64,000 bases of DNA from Chryseobacterium wanjuense (GTDB lineage Bacteria > Bacteroidota > Bacteroidia > Flavobacteriales > Weeksellaceae), in assembly GCF_900111495.1 (NCBI RefSeq), contig NZ_FOIU01000002.1, forward strand, positions 434,001 to 498,000, read 5' to 3'. The notes beneath the pieces are model-generated. The model had not been told where the DNA came from. It saw nothing but the letters and a program-made list of their open reading frames with translations, and made no database searches. Position numbers and translations under genes: made by a program. How positions within the stretch are numbered: the first letter of the stretch is position 1; each line of letters starts with the position of its first letter. Of the stretch, positions 17,594 through 25,981 are shown one piece after another.

Positions 17594-19135
17594 ATGGCAA
17601 AGCAAGAAGATGTTTTCAAGAAAGTGATTTCTCACGCTAAAGAATATGGTTTTATTTTTCCTTCGAGTGAGATCTACGATGGTTTATCCGCTGTTTATGA
17701 TTATGGACAAAACGGTGCCGAACTAAAAAATAATATCAAACAATATTGGTGGAAAGCGATGGTACAGCTTAACGAAAATATTGTGGGTATCGATTCGGCG
17801 ATCCTGATGCACCCAACAACATGGAAGGCTTCGGGTCACGTAGACGCTTTCAACGATCCATTGATTGACAATAAAGATTCTAAAAAACGTTTCAGAGCAG
17901 ACGTTTTGGTGGAAGATTACTGTGCTAAAATTGAAGATAAGGAGAAAAAAGAAATCGAAAAGGCAGCGAAAAGATTCGGAGATGCTTTCGATAAGGCTCA
18001 GTTTGAAGCGACCAATCCAAAAGTGTTGGAATATCGCGCAAAAAGAGAAGCTATTCTTTCTAGACTGGCAAAATCTTTAGAAAATGAAGACCTTGCCGAT
18101 GTAAAAGCTTTAATTGAAGAATTGGAAATTGCTGATCCGGATACGGGCTCTAAAAACTGGACGGAAGTAAAACAATTCAACCTGATGTTCGGGACTAAAC
18201 TGGGAGCTTCTGCAGATTCTGCGATGGATCTTTATCTAAGACCGGAAACGGCGCAGGGGATCTTCGTTAATTTCTTAAATGTACAGAAAACTTCCCGTCA
18301 TAAACTTCCTTTTGGTATAGCACAAATCGGGAAAGCGTTCAGAAATGAGATCGTTGCAAGACAGTTTATTTTCAGAATGCGCGAATTCGAACAAATGGAA
18401 ATGCAGTTCTTTGTTGCTCCGGGAACGGAACTTGAATTCTACGAACAGTGGAAGCAAAAACGCCTTAACTGGCACTTAGCCTTAGGTTTAGGCGATGATA
18501 ATTACAGATTCCATGATCATGAGAAATTGGCGCACTACGCGAATGCTGCAGCTGATATTGAGTTTAATTTCCCATTCGGGTTTAAAGAACTGGAAGGTAT
18601 TCACTCCAGAACAGATTTCGACCTGAAAGCTCATGAAAAATTCTCAGGAAGAAAACTTCAATTCTTCGATCCTGAAAGAAATGAAAGTTATGTTCCTTAT
18701 GTAGTGGAGACTTCTGTAGGCTTAGACAGATTGTTCCTTTCCATATTCTCTCATTGCCTGAAAGATGAAATATTAGAAGATGGTTCGGAAAGAACAGTTT
18801 TATCCTTACCTCCGGCTTTAGCGCCAATTAAAGCAGCTATTCTTCCATTAATGAAGAAAGACGGTCTGGCAGAATATGCAGAAAATATTTTCAACGATCT
18901 GAAATATGATTTCAACCTATTCTACGAAGAAAAAGATGCGATCGGAAAACGTTACAGAAGACAAGATGCGATCGGAACACCTTACTGTATCACTGTAGAC
19001 CACGATTCTCTTACAGATAACACTGTGACTATCAGAGATAGAGACACGATGCAACAGGAAAGAGTTCCTGTTTCCGAGTTGAGAAGAATCATCGACGAAA
19101 AAACAAACTTCAGAAACTTACTTTCTAAAATATAG
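17594..19135 (+). CDS. glyS: Glycyl-tRNA synthetase (single-chain, dimeric type)
   Basis: 513-residue class II aminoacyl-tRNA synthetase charging tRNA-Gly. It has the alpha2-type architecture and no separate alpha/beta subunits. Motif 2 lies in GIAQIGKAFRNEI; the glycine-recognition region EQMEMQFFV and the motif 3 stretch VVETSVGLDRLFLSIF are intact. The C-terminal anticodon-binding domain (about 410-513) includes YRRQDAIGTPYCITVD. It has its own promoter and an efficient terminator. Confidence 0.96.
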   Translation: MAKQEDVFKKVISHAKEYGFIFPSSEIYDGLSAVYDYGQNGAELKNNIKQYWWKAMVQLNENIVGIDSAILMHPTTWKASGHVDAFNDPLIDNKDSKKRFRADVLVEDYCAKIEDKEKKEIEKAAKRFGDAFDKAQFEATNPKVLEYRAKREAILSRLAKSLENEDLADVKALIEELEIADPDTGSKNWTEVKQFNLMFGTKLGASADSAMDLYLRPETAQGIFVNFLNVQKTSRHKLPFGIAQIGKAFRNEIVARQFIFRMREFEQMEMQFFVAPGTELEFYEQWKQKRLNWHLALGLGDDNYRFHDHEKLAHYANAAADIEFNFPFGFKELEGIHSRTDFDLKAHEKFSGRKLQFFDPERNESYVPYVVETSVGLDRLFLSIFSHCLKDEILEDGSERTVLSLPPALAPIKAAILPLMKKDGLAEYAENIFNDLKYDFNLFYEEKDAIGKRYRRQDAIGTPYCITVDHDSLTDNTVTIRDRDTMQQERVPVSELRRIIDEKTNFRNLLSKI

Positions 19136-19139
19136 ATAA

Positions 19140-19169
19140 AAAGCCTTGAGAAATCGAGGCTTTATTTTT
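19140..19169 (+). terminator. glyS terminator
   Basis: 10-bp stem AAAGCCTTGA / TCGAGGCTTT (one G-T pair) with a GAAA tetraloop, then ATTTTTG. Confidence 0.85.
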
Positions 19170-19225
19170 GTTTGAATGAATTTCCTTATCAAATTTATTT
19201 TAAATTTGTTTCTAAGATCAATTAT

Positions 19226-20359
19226 ATGGTAATTCTTATTTATTTTCTCACTTTCATCATACTTGCGGCACTTCTGTTTTATCTGTTAGGCTACGGATAT
19301 CTTTTCAGCGGGATTTCCAAAACATACCTTCGGGGGAAGACAAGCGCAAATATTGATGACGGAAAATTTTTCACCAGCAACCTCATCGCTACAGAAAGCC
19401 CAAAACTGTGGGAAGAAGCTCCAGAATACAACAAAACAGAGTTACCGAAAAATATCGTTGAAGATTTAATTCATTCCAATACCGCTTCTTTTCTGGTTGT
19501 TAAAAACGGAAAATTAGTGCATGAACAATACTGGAAAGGCTATCATCAGCTTTCGAAAACCAATTCTTTCTCAATGGCAAAAGCTGTGACGGTAATGCTT
19601 CTGGGAAAAGCTCTGGAAGAAGGAAAGATCAAAAATATTAATGATAAATTTTCAGATTATTTTGATGAATTTAATACCAAAGAATTCGGAAAAGAGGTAA
19701 CCCTGAAAAATCTGGCTCAGATGGAATCCGGCCTAAACTGGGATGAAGATTACAAAAATCCTTTTCTTCCCAATGCTAAAGCTTATTATGGGAAAAGCCT
19801 GATGAAAGCTACTTTTTCAAGGAACTTTAAAGAAAATCCTGGAAACAGATTCGAATACCAGAGCGGTTCGACGCAATTGCTCGGTTTTGCGGTAAGAAAA
19901 GCTGTTGATCAGTCTTTGGCCAGTTATTTATCAGAAAAATTCTGGATTCCGCTGGGAATGGAGCAAAACGCAGAATGGAGCACCGATGAAAGCGGCATGG
20001 AGAAAACCTATTGCTGCATCCATTCTAATGCGAGGGATTTTGCGAAATTGGGACAGCTATTTTTGGATAACGGAAAAGTTGGAGACCAACAAATTTTAAA
20101 TCTCGATTTTATCGAACAAATGCGGACGCCGACTCAAAAATCAGGAGAAATCTACGGAATGGGCTTCTGGATCAACAATGATAATCCTATTAAACATTAT
20201 TATTTCCTAGGTTTACAGGGGCAGTACATTGTCATGATTCCTGAGCATCAGATGGTGATCGTAAGAACCGGAAGCTACAATAATCTCCCTAAAAATGACC
20301 GTGGAAGACCGGATCAGGTAAAATTTTTAGTAAATGAAACGGTGAAGCTTTTTGCATAA
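19226..20359 (+). CDS. Membrane-anchored serine hydrolase (class C beta-lactamase fold)
   Basis: 377 residues from the ATG chosen here. A -7 box, TAAATTTG (19201-19208), lies inside the longer upstream reading frame, so the longer start is rejected. A hydrophobic anchor (about 2-25) is followed by a beta-lactamase/PBP-like domain with the S116-M-A-K119 nucleophile motif and YQSGSTQLLG as the second element. It probably acts on a peptide or ester in the periplasm; antibiotic hydrolysis is not implied. No pathway partner is adjacent. Confidence 0.85.
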   Translation: MVILIYFLTFIILAALLFYLLGYGYLFSGISKTYLRGKTSANIDDGKFFTSNLIATESPKLWEEAPEYNKTELPKNIVEDLIHSNTASFLVVKNGKLVHEQYWKGYHQLSKTNSFSMAKAVTVMLLGKALEEGKIKNINDKFSDYFDEFNTKEFGKEVTLKNLAQMESGLNWDEDYKNPFLPNAKAYYGKSLMKATFSRNFKENPGNRFEYQSGSTQLLGFAVRKAVDQSLASYLSEKFWIPLGMEQNAEWSTDESGMEKTYCCIHSNARDFAKLGQLFLDNGKVGDQQILNLDFIEQMRTPTQKSGEIYGMGFWINNDNPIKHYYFLGLQGQYIVMIPEHQMVIVRTGSYNNLPKNDRGRPDQVKFLVNETVKLFA

Positions 20360-20399
20360 ATTATTATTTTTAGAACTTGTTTAAATTTTTTTTAACCAC

Positions 20400-20520
20400 A
20401 AAAGAGACAAAAGATCTGACACATTGGTTATTTAAGTTCATTATTACACTGAAAATAAGAATAGATAAGTTTTAAAAATCTTTGATTTTTATTCTTTTGA
20501 AGGCTTTTGTTTTCAAAGTA
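20400..20520. repeat. Dispersed intergenic repeat, AATCTTTGATT family, copy 3
   Basis: ACACATTGGTTATTTAA (20419-20435) and the palindrome AAAAATC-TTT-GATTTTT (20474-20490) match copy 1 in order and spacing. Confidence 0.5.
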
Positions 20521-20637
20521 GTTAAACTTTAAATAGTTCAATAATAGCTTTTGCATCTTTTACAGTTAATTTTCAATTAGTTTAAACAGACTTTAATTAA
20601 TTTTAATCAAATTTCAAATTATCCTTATTTAAAAGTC

Positions 20638-21249
20638 ATGGAAAAATACGACACAAAAGTTGATGAATACATTGAAAAATCCCCGGATTTTGCAAAACCT
20701 ATTTTACAATATCTTCGTGAAACGATTCATGAAGTCTGCCCAGATGCGGAAGAAGCCATCAAATGGAAATTTCCAACCTTCATGTATAAAGGTAAAATTC
20801 TCTGCTCGATCACTTCTTTCAAGCAATATTGCAGTATGGGGTTCTGGCTACATGGGGAAATGAAAACGATAAAGGAGCTGGAAACGAACGCCGAAAAAAG
20901 TTCGATGTTCAGTTTGGGAAAAATTACCAAAATGGAAGATCTTCCTGCAAAACCTCTGTTGAAAAAAGCGATCCTTGAAGCGATGGAACTTACGGATATG
21001 GGAGTAACGATGAAAAAAGCCGTCCCTTCAAAAACGGAAACCCCGATTCCTGACTATTTTAAAGAAGTCTTACAGCACAATAAAAAAGCCTGGGAAGTTT
21101 TCGAAAAAGGCTCTCCATCTTTTCGTAAAGAATACATCAACTGGATCACCGAGGCAAAAACCGAAGCCACAAGAAATAAAAGAATGGAGCAGGCCATAGA
21201 ATGGATTTCCGAAGGCAAAGGCAGAAACTGGAAGTATGAGAAAAAGTAA
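20638..21249 (+). CDS. DUF1801 / YdeI-OmdA domain protein
   Basis: 203 residues. The N-terminal part (about 10-115) is a DUF1801 domain with EAIKWKFPTFMYKGKILCSI. The C-terminal part (about 135-200) resembles the YdeI/OmdA domain, with KAWEVFEKGSPSFRKEYINW followed by KRMEQAIEWISEGKGRNWKY. The combination is common in Bacteroidota. Function is unknown. It is cytoplasmic and appears to be transcribed alone. Confidence 0.8.
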   Translation: MEKYDTKVDEYIEKSPDFAKPILQYLRETIHEVCPDAEEAIKWKFPTFMYKGKILCSITSFKQYCSMGFWLHGEMKTIKELETNAEKSSMFSLGKITKMEDLPAKPLLKKAILEAMELTDMGVTMKKAVPSKTETPIPDYFKEVLQHNKKAWEVFEKGSPSFRKEYINWITEAKTEATRNKRMEQAIEWISEGKGRNWKYEKK

Positions 21250-21316
21250 TTTTTTGAGTTATGAATGATGAGTGATAAGTTTTGAGTTGTTAAATTTTAA
21301 TATTTAAACTAAAATT

Positions 21317-22588
21317 TTAGTGGAAGCGGAAATTAGCTTCTTTTAAAGTATTATTTTTCAGGAAAGCTTCGTATTCCGGGGACAGCTGTTTGCGTCCGTA
21401 TGTATTTTCTCCGCTCATACTTCCGAGGCGGACTTTATCTTTTCCGAATTTTTTATTCATCGCATCCATTGCTTTCATCACCGGAAGATGTTGGTTTTGG
21501 GTATCTTCTTCGAAAAGATTAATTAACCGTTGATCTTCAGGAACAAAATCATTAACGATCACTCCAGCTTTTTTATAATGAAAACCTTCTTTAAAGATCG
21601 CTTCAAACAGTTCGTTCACTACCCTGCCGATCAGGATCGAAGAATTGGTCGGATTGGGAAGAATCTGGGTTATGGCATTTCTGTATTCCGGAAGATCTTT
21701 TCGGAAACGGTTTGTCTGTACGAACACCGTAACCATTTTACAACAGGTATTTTGCTTTCTCAGACGTTCGGAACAATACATTCCGAAAGTTTCTACCCGT
21801 TCGCGTACATCTTCTTTTTTAGTGAGCATTTCCATGAAACTGCGGGTAACGGCAATGGATTTTTTTGGAGAAGGAGTGTCAAGCTCCAATTGGCGAATTC
21901 CCTTTAATTCATTAATCATCCTTACCCCATGAATTCCCATGACTTTACGAACCCACATTTCGGGCTTTTGAAGCAAATCCCAGGCTTTATAAACGCCGTT
22001 GTCCTGCATTTTTACAGCCAGCCTGCGGCCGATTCCCCAAACATCACCGATATTGAGCCATTTTAAAGCTTTTTCGATTTTTTCCGGAGTGTCTAAAATA
22101 TAAACTCCATCGAAGTTACCCGGGAAATCCTTCACAATTCTGTTGGCCACTTTGCACAACGTCTTCGTGGGAGCAATGCCTATGCTTACAGGAATATTGA
22201 CTTCTGTTTTAATCTTATTCTTAATCTCCATACAATAGTCGTGGATGTTGATGTATTTGAAGCCTGTGAGGTTTAAAAATAATTCGTCGATGCTATACAC
22301 TTCATATTCCGCAACAAATGAGCTTGCAATATCAATCACTTGTTGGCTTCTGGCATTGTACAGTTCAAATTTTGCAGAAAAACTCTTTACATCATGCTCT
22401 TTGAAAAGCTCTTTATATTTAAAAGCTGGAGCCGCCATCGGAATCCCCAGATCTTTTGCCTCTTTGCTTCGGGACACAACACATCCATCGTTGTTGGAAA
22501 GTACCACAACGGGTTTGCCTTCCAGTGTAGGATCTAAAGTCCTCTCACAGGAAACGAAAAAATTGTTACAGTCCACTAAAGCATACAT
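21317..22588 (-). CDS. umuC: Y-family DNA polymerase, UmuC-like
   Basis: 423-residue translesion polymerase. The metal ligands are D6 (in YALVDCNNFF) and D101/E102 (in YSIDELFL). A helix-hairpin-helix region (WLNIGDVWGIGRRLA) and the UmuC-type C-terminal extension are present. No umuD partner is adjacent. A TAATTTTG -7 box in the minus direction lies just upstream. It is divergent from the M15 peptidase gene that begins the WYL-type promoter series. Confidence 0.92.
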   Translation of the reverse strand: MYALVDCNNFFVSCERTLDPTLEGKPVVVLSNNDGCVVSRSKEAKDLGIPMAAPAFKYKELFKEHDVKSFSAKFELYNARSQQVIDIASSFVAEYEVYSIDELFLNLTGFKYINIHDYCMEIKNKIKTEVNIPVSIGIAPTKTLCKVANRIVKDFPGNFDGVYILDTPEKIEKALKWLNIGDVWGIGRRLAVKMQDNGVYKAWDLLQKPEMWVRKVMGIHGVRMINELKGIRQLELDTPSPKKSIAVTRSFMEMLTKKEDVRERVETFGMYCSERLRKQNTCCKMVTVFVQTNRFRKDLPEYRNAITQILPNPTNSSILIGRVVNELFEAIFKEGFHYKKAGVIVNDFVPEDQRLINLFEEDTQNQHLPVMKAMDAMNKKFGKDKVRLGSMSGENTYGRKQLSPEYEAFLKNNTLKEANFRFH

Positions 22589-22712
22589 GACTAAAAACTG
22601 AATGTTTCAATACACAAAATTATAACTTTTAATGTATAAAATTATGGTTAATTTAAATTTTAACACAATAATTAACACACTGATTATCATTAAGTTAAAT
22701 TATTAAAAAACA

Positions 22713-22746
22713 CGTCAAGTTTTGTCGCCTCCACTCTATATTTTTG
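22713..22746 (+). promoter_or_regulatory. Regulon promoter A (operator plus -7 box)
   Basis: Operator CGTCA-AGTTT-TGTCG, 11-nt spacer, then TATTTTTG at 22739-22746. It is directly upstream of the M15 peptidase gene. Confidence 0.85.
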
Positions 22747-22771
22747 CTTTCCAAAACACTAAAAAATTGAT

Positions 22772-23272
22772 ATGGATAAAGTAACATTACAAAGAATTGA
22801 AAGGCTTCACCCTTTGGTAAGAGAGGAAGTAAAACAGATTATTAAAGAATGTGATGAAGCACTCACCGGAAGAGCAAAAGTGAGAATAACTCAAGGGCTG
22901 AGAAGTTTTGAAGAACAGGAAAAACTCTATGCCATCGGAAGAATTACCAACGCAAAAAAAGTAACCAACGCCAAAGCCGGGCAAAGCATTCACAATTACG
23001 GATTAGCAGTCGACATTTGTATGATGATCGACGGAAAAACCGCAAGCTGGGACACCGTAAAAGACTGGGATAACGACAAGGTCGCCGATTGGTACGAATG
23101 TGTAAAAATTTTCGCAAAACACGGCTGGGACTGGGGCGGGAACTGGAAAACCTTCAAAGATCTCCCACATTTTGAAAAGAAAAATATTGTAACGCAAAAA
23201 GGTCTGGTAAAAACGAGCTGGAGGACGTTGCTGAAAATGAAGGCGGATAGGGATGGGTATGTGATTTTATAG
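22772..23272 (+). CDS. M15-family peptidase, endolysin-like
   Basis: 166-residue zinc peptidase of the L-Ala-D-Glu / VanY type, like phage endolysins. The zinc ligands are H74 and D81 (in QSIHNYGLAVDI) and H133 (in LPHFE). No signal peptide is present, so it would reach peptidoglycan only after membrane damage or lysis. It stands at the start of the WYL-linked locus behind promoter A and ends at its own terminator. A role in cell lysis for releasing the locus products is inferred. Confidence 0.88.
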   Translation: MDKVTLQRIERLHPLVREEVKQIIKECDEALTGRAKVRITQGLRSFEEQEKLYAIGRITNAKKVTNAKAGQSIHNYGLAVDICMMIDGKTASWDTVKDWDNDKVADWYECVKIFAKHGWDWGGNWKTFKDLPHFEKKNIVTQKGLVKTSWRTLLKMKADRDGYVIL

Positions 23273-23298
23273 ATTTAAAACTCAATTATTACTCAAAA

Positions 23299-23328
23299 TA
23301 AATTCCCTTCTCCGGGAATTTATTTTTT
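23299..23328 (+). terminator. Terminator of the M15 peptidase gene
   Basis: 9-bp stem TAAATTCCC / GGGAATTTA followed by TTTTTT. It separates this transcript from promoter B immediately downstream. Confidence 0.8.
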
Positions 23329-23332
23329 AACA

Positions 23333-23366
23333 CGACAAGTTCTGTCGCTTCCCCGATCTACCTTTG
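23333..23366 (+). promoter_or_regulatory. Regulon promoter B (operator plus -7 box)
   Basis: Operator CGACA-AGTTC-TGTCG (perfect arms), 11-nt spacer, then TACCTTTG at 23359-23366. It serves the patatin-like gene. Confidence 0.85.
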
Positions 23367-23406
23367 CTTTAAGGAAAAACACCAACAGCAATCATCATAA
23401 TAAGCT

Positions 23407-23446
23407 AAAACCAATAGACATTTCTTCGGAAATCTATTGGTTTTAC
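23407..23446 (+). promoter_or_regulatory. Terminator-like hairpin in the patatin-gene leader
   Basis: 12-nt perfect arms (AAAACCAATAGA at 23407-23418, TCTATTGGTTTT at 23433-23444), an inner TTTC/GAAA extension and a TTCG tetraloop. It lies between promoter B and the ATG, so it is a candidate attenuator. Confidence 0.6.
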
Positions 23447-23477
23447 TTGTCTAAAGTTGCCAGGGATTTCTTTAAAA

Positions 23478-24530
23478 ATGAGTAAAAACAACATGAAAAA
23501 GACAACCATTCTTTCTTTGGACGGGGGCGGAATCAGGGGAATTATCACCTGCATTATTCTGCGCTACATAGAAGAGCAATTGCAGTTTTATGATAACCCA
23601 AGCGCAAAACTTGGAGATTATTTTGACTTGGTTGCGGGAAGCAGTACAGGAGGGCTGATTGCGTCTATCATTCTATGTCCCGATGAACACCGGAAAGCAA
23701 AATATTCTATCCAGAAAGGATTAGAATTGTATGCTGAAAAAGGTGGCGACATATTCCAGGTTTCTTTCTGGGAACGATTAGTAAATCCATTTGGATTGAT
23801 TAATGAAAAAATTTCCCAACAGGAACTTGAAAAAAATTTAAATGCTTTTTTTGGAAATTTAGAATTAAAAGAATTAATAAAACCATGTTTAATAACAAGT
23901 TATGATATCGAAAACAGAAGAGCAAAATTATTCAATTCGTGGAAGGCAAATTTAAGTACAGACAATTTCTATGTAAGAGATGTCTGCAGGGCGACCTCAG
24001 CGGCACCGACGTATTTCAGTCCGGTTCAGATCAAATCGATGTACGGACAGATTTTTAGTTTAATTGATGGTGGTATGTTTGCCAATAATCCCGCACTGTG
24101 CGCTTATGCAGAGGCAAGAAAAATTCCTTTTGCAGAAATTTTGAAAAATCATCAAAAAGCCAATCATCCGAATGTAAATGACATGATCGTGGTTTCCATC
24201 GGAACGGGAATTGAGGCAAGACCCTACTCTTTTAAAAAATTGGAAAAAGCCGGAAAAATAGGCTGGGTAAATCCGATAATTGATATTTTAATGTCTGCAA
24301 ATGCGGAAACTGTGGATTATCAGCTTTGTCAGATGTTTCAGACATTAGGACTGAGAAACCAGAAAAATTATTATCGACTAAATCCTTCGTTGAAGAACGC
24401 TTCACCCGCGATGGATAATGTAAAAAGATCGAATATTGAGAATTTAATACAAGCCGGATTGACTTATATTGATGATAATAGAGAGGTTCTCAATCAGATT
24501 GTACAGAAATTAATCAAAAACAAAATATAA
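23478..24530 (+). CDS. Patatin-like phospholipase
   Basis: 350 residues from the first ATG after the leader hairpin (an ATG 15 nt later is also possible). Patatin signatures are complete: oxyanion loop DGGGIRG (about 15-21), nucleophile elbow G-S-S56-T-G, and catalytic D197 in DGGMFANNP. It should deacylate membrane phospholipids. No signal peptide. It resembles CapV/CapE-type effectors but no nucleotide cyclase is adjacent, so a CBASS role is unsupported. In this locus a membrane-lysis role beside the M15 peptidase is plausible (inference). Confidence 0.88.
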   Translation: MSKNNMKKTTILSLDGGGIRGIITCIILRYIEEQLQFYDNPSAKLGDYFDLVAGSSTGGLIASIILCPDEHRKAKYSIQKGLELYAEKGGDIFQVSFWERLVNPFGLINEKISQQELEKNLNAFFGNLELKELIKPCLITSYDIENRRAKLFNSWKANLSTDNFYVRDVCRATSAAPTYFSPVQIKSMYGQIFSLIDGGMFANNPALCAYAEARKIPFAEILKNHQKANHPNVNDMIVVSIGTGIEARPYSFKKLEKAGKIGWVNPIIDILMSANAETVDYQLCQMFQTLGLRNQKNYYRLNPSLKNASPAMDNVKRSNIENLIQAGLTYIDDNREVLNQIVQKLIKNKI

Positions 24531-24593
24531 GCTTTTATCCTTATAATTGATCAATATAAGCTTTTTTGATTATATTAATTAATAATTATAAAT

Positions 24594-24700
24594 TTAAATC
24601 ATAAGGTCTGTCATTCTATAAAAGTCTAGGTTAAAGTCTTCTAAACCCATGTGAAGATTCTTATGGAATGACAAGCTTTGTGAATATAAAATTAAAGAAA
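24594..24700. repeat. REP-like inverted element, GTCATTC family
   Basis: GTCATTCTATAAAAGTCTAGG at one end and GAAGATTCTTATGGAATGAC at the other form a degenerate inverted pair (24608-24671), related to 16048-16130 and 61004-61072. Confidence 0.45.
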
Positions 24701-24737
24701 AAAAGAAATGATAAATTTTTCTAAAACTTTTTAAACA

Positions 24738-24771
24738 CGTCAAGTTTTGTCGCCTTCTGCTTCTATCTTTG
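24738..24771 (+). promoter_or_regulatory. Regulon promoter C (operator plus -7 box)
   Basis: Operator CGTCA-AGTTT-TGTCG, 11-nt spacer, then TATCTTTG at 24764-24771. The following gene has a leader of about 120 nt. Confidence 0.85.
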
Positions 24772-24897
24772 GAGTATAAAATAAAGCACAAAAACAATCA
24801 TTAAAAACTTAAAAATAACTTTTTGAATTCAACATTTATAAATGCTGGACAGCCTGAAATACGTTCAAAATTTAAATCAAACCCTCAAGCACAAAAC

Positions 24898-25068
24898 ATG
24901 GAAACACCAAATCACAATCCAGATACCATCTTCGATGAAGAGCTCTACACCATAGAATGGAGCGACATCGAAAACGCCGAGATAGACTATGACAACTATC
25001 TCAATGACATTGAGAACTTCTTCCGTGAAGATTTTGAAAACGACTTACTGGAAGAAGGTATGTATTAA
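24898..25068 (+). CDS. Small, strongly acidic protein
   Basis: 56 residues from the ATG. An in-frame TTG 75 nt earlier could add 25 residues, and the conservation of that stretch in the decayed copy near 25180 leaves the longer form possible. The protein is rich in Asp/Glu (DEELYTIEWSDIENAEIDYD) and ends LLEEGMY. It has no hydrophobic segment. It is the only gene of its transcript. I do not recognise it. DNA mimicry or a small regulator would fit the charge, but nothing proves this. Confidence 0.6.
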   Translation: METPNHNPDTIFDEELYTIEWSDIENAEIDYDNYLNDIENFFREDFENDLLEEGMY

Positions 25069-25084
25069 ACTAAATTTTTAAACA

Positions 25085-25118
25085 CGTCAAGTTCTGTCGC
25101 TCTCCAATATTATCTTTG
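25085..25118 (+). promoter_or_regulatory. Regulon promoter D (operator plus -7 box)
   Basis: Operator CGTCA-AGTTC-TGTCG, 11-nt spacer, then TATCTTTG at 25111-25118. It drives the fibre/structural operon after a leader of about 220 nt. Confidence 0.85.
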
Positions 25119-25235
25119 AGACGTCAATAAAACACAAAAGCTCATCTTTTAAAATTTTATAAAACTCCTTTGAATTCACCATTCACAAAATGTTGGACAG
25201 CCAGAACTGTGTTTAAAAATTACACTTAAAAATAA
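25119..25235 (+). repeat. Decayed copy of the leader and 5' end of the acidic-protein gene
   Basis: Downstream of promoter D, TTTGAATTCAcCATTCAcAA and TGTTGGACAGCCaGAA parallel TTTGAATTCAaCATTTATAA and TGCTGGACAGCCtGAA downstream of promoter C. The reading frame is not maintained. The C and D units are therefore a tandem duplication, the second of which has lost its small gene. Confidence 0.65.
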
Positions 25236-25339
25236 CAAAAAATGAAAGTATAAAAAGTGGAAACATCACTAAAAAAACAAATTACGAACAACTCTGAAAA
25301 GAGCTTTAAAATGAACTCATTAATCCAAAACAAAATTTT

Positions 25340-25972
25340 ATGAAAACAAAACAAGAACTAAAACTCTATTTTGAAAATGGAGACAAACCAATACAGGAGC
25401 ATTTTTGGGAATGGCTGGATTCTTATTGGCATAAGGATGAGAAAATTCCTCAAACCTCTCTTGATGCTATTGAAAAAGTAGTCCCTTTTTTAGTTAACAA
25501 TAATCTACAAGGTTCTGCCATGCAGCTTACTGTTCCTATGAATACCAAAAAAATTCTAAACTCTGCTTATGTATATACAGGAATGCCATATCAAATTGTA
25601 AAGGTAATGTTTAATGAAGGGCTTGAAGAAATTGAACCTTCAGCTTTTCACTCTCAGAACATTAAAAGTATTGAGACCCCTTCAACTTTGAAAGTCATTG
25701 GAGCTTATGCATTTGCTAACCAAGGGAATAATATCAATGGAATGGATTCAATAGAAGAAATTATACTTAATGAAGGTCTGATTACTATTGGTGACTATGC
25801 ATTTAGTTCTGGTAGGGTAACTCTCGTCAAAAACTTATACATTCCTTCTTCCGTACAGTCCGTAGGTTTAGGATCATTTAACATCCCATCATTACAAACT
25901 GTTTCAGCACCAGCAGGTCTAGATCTAAGTAATGCAGGAATCCCTGCAACAGCAACAATCACATATAGATAA
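25340..25972 (+). CDS. Fibre-like protein: docking domain plus BspA-type leucine-rich repeats
   Basis: 210 residues. Residues 1-40 (FENGDKPIQEHFWEWLDSYW, then HKDEKIP) match the N terminus of the next protein closely and probably form a common attachment module. Residues about 75-195 are leucine-rich repeats of the BspA/LRR_5 type (FNEGLEEIEPSAFHSQNIKS, LIPSSVQSVGLGSF-like). Such repeats bind protein or surface ligands. It is the first gene of the structural operon, 9 nt before the next one. A receptor-binding role is inferred. Confidence 0.7.
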   Translation: MKTKQELKLYFENGDKPIQEHFWEWLDSYWHKDEKIPQTSLDAIEKVVPFLVNNNLQGSAMQLTVPMNTKKILNSAYVYTGMPYQIVKVMFNEGLEEIEPSAFHSQNIKSIETPSTLKVIGAYAFANQGNNINGMDSIEEIILNEGLITIGDYAFSSGRVTLVKNLYIPSSVQSVGLGSFNIPSLQTVSAPAGLDLSNAGIPATATITYR

Positions 25973-25981
25973 AAATTAATT

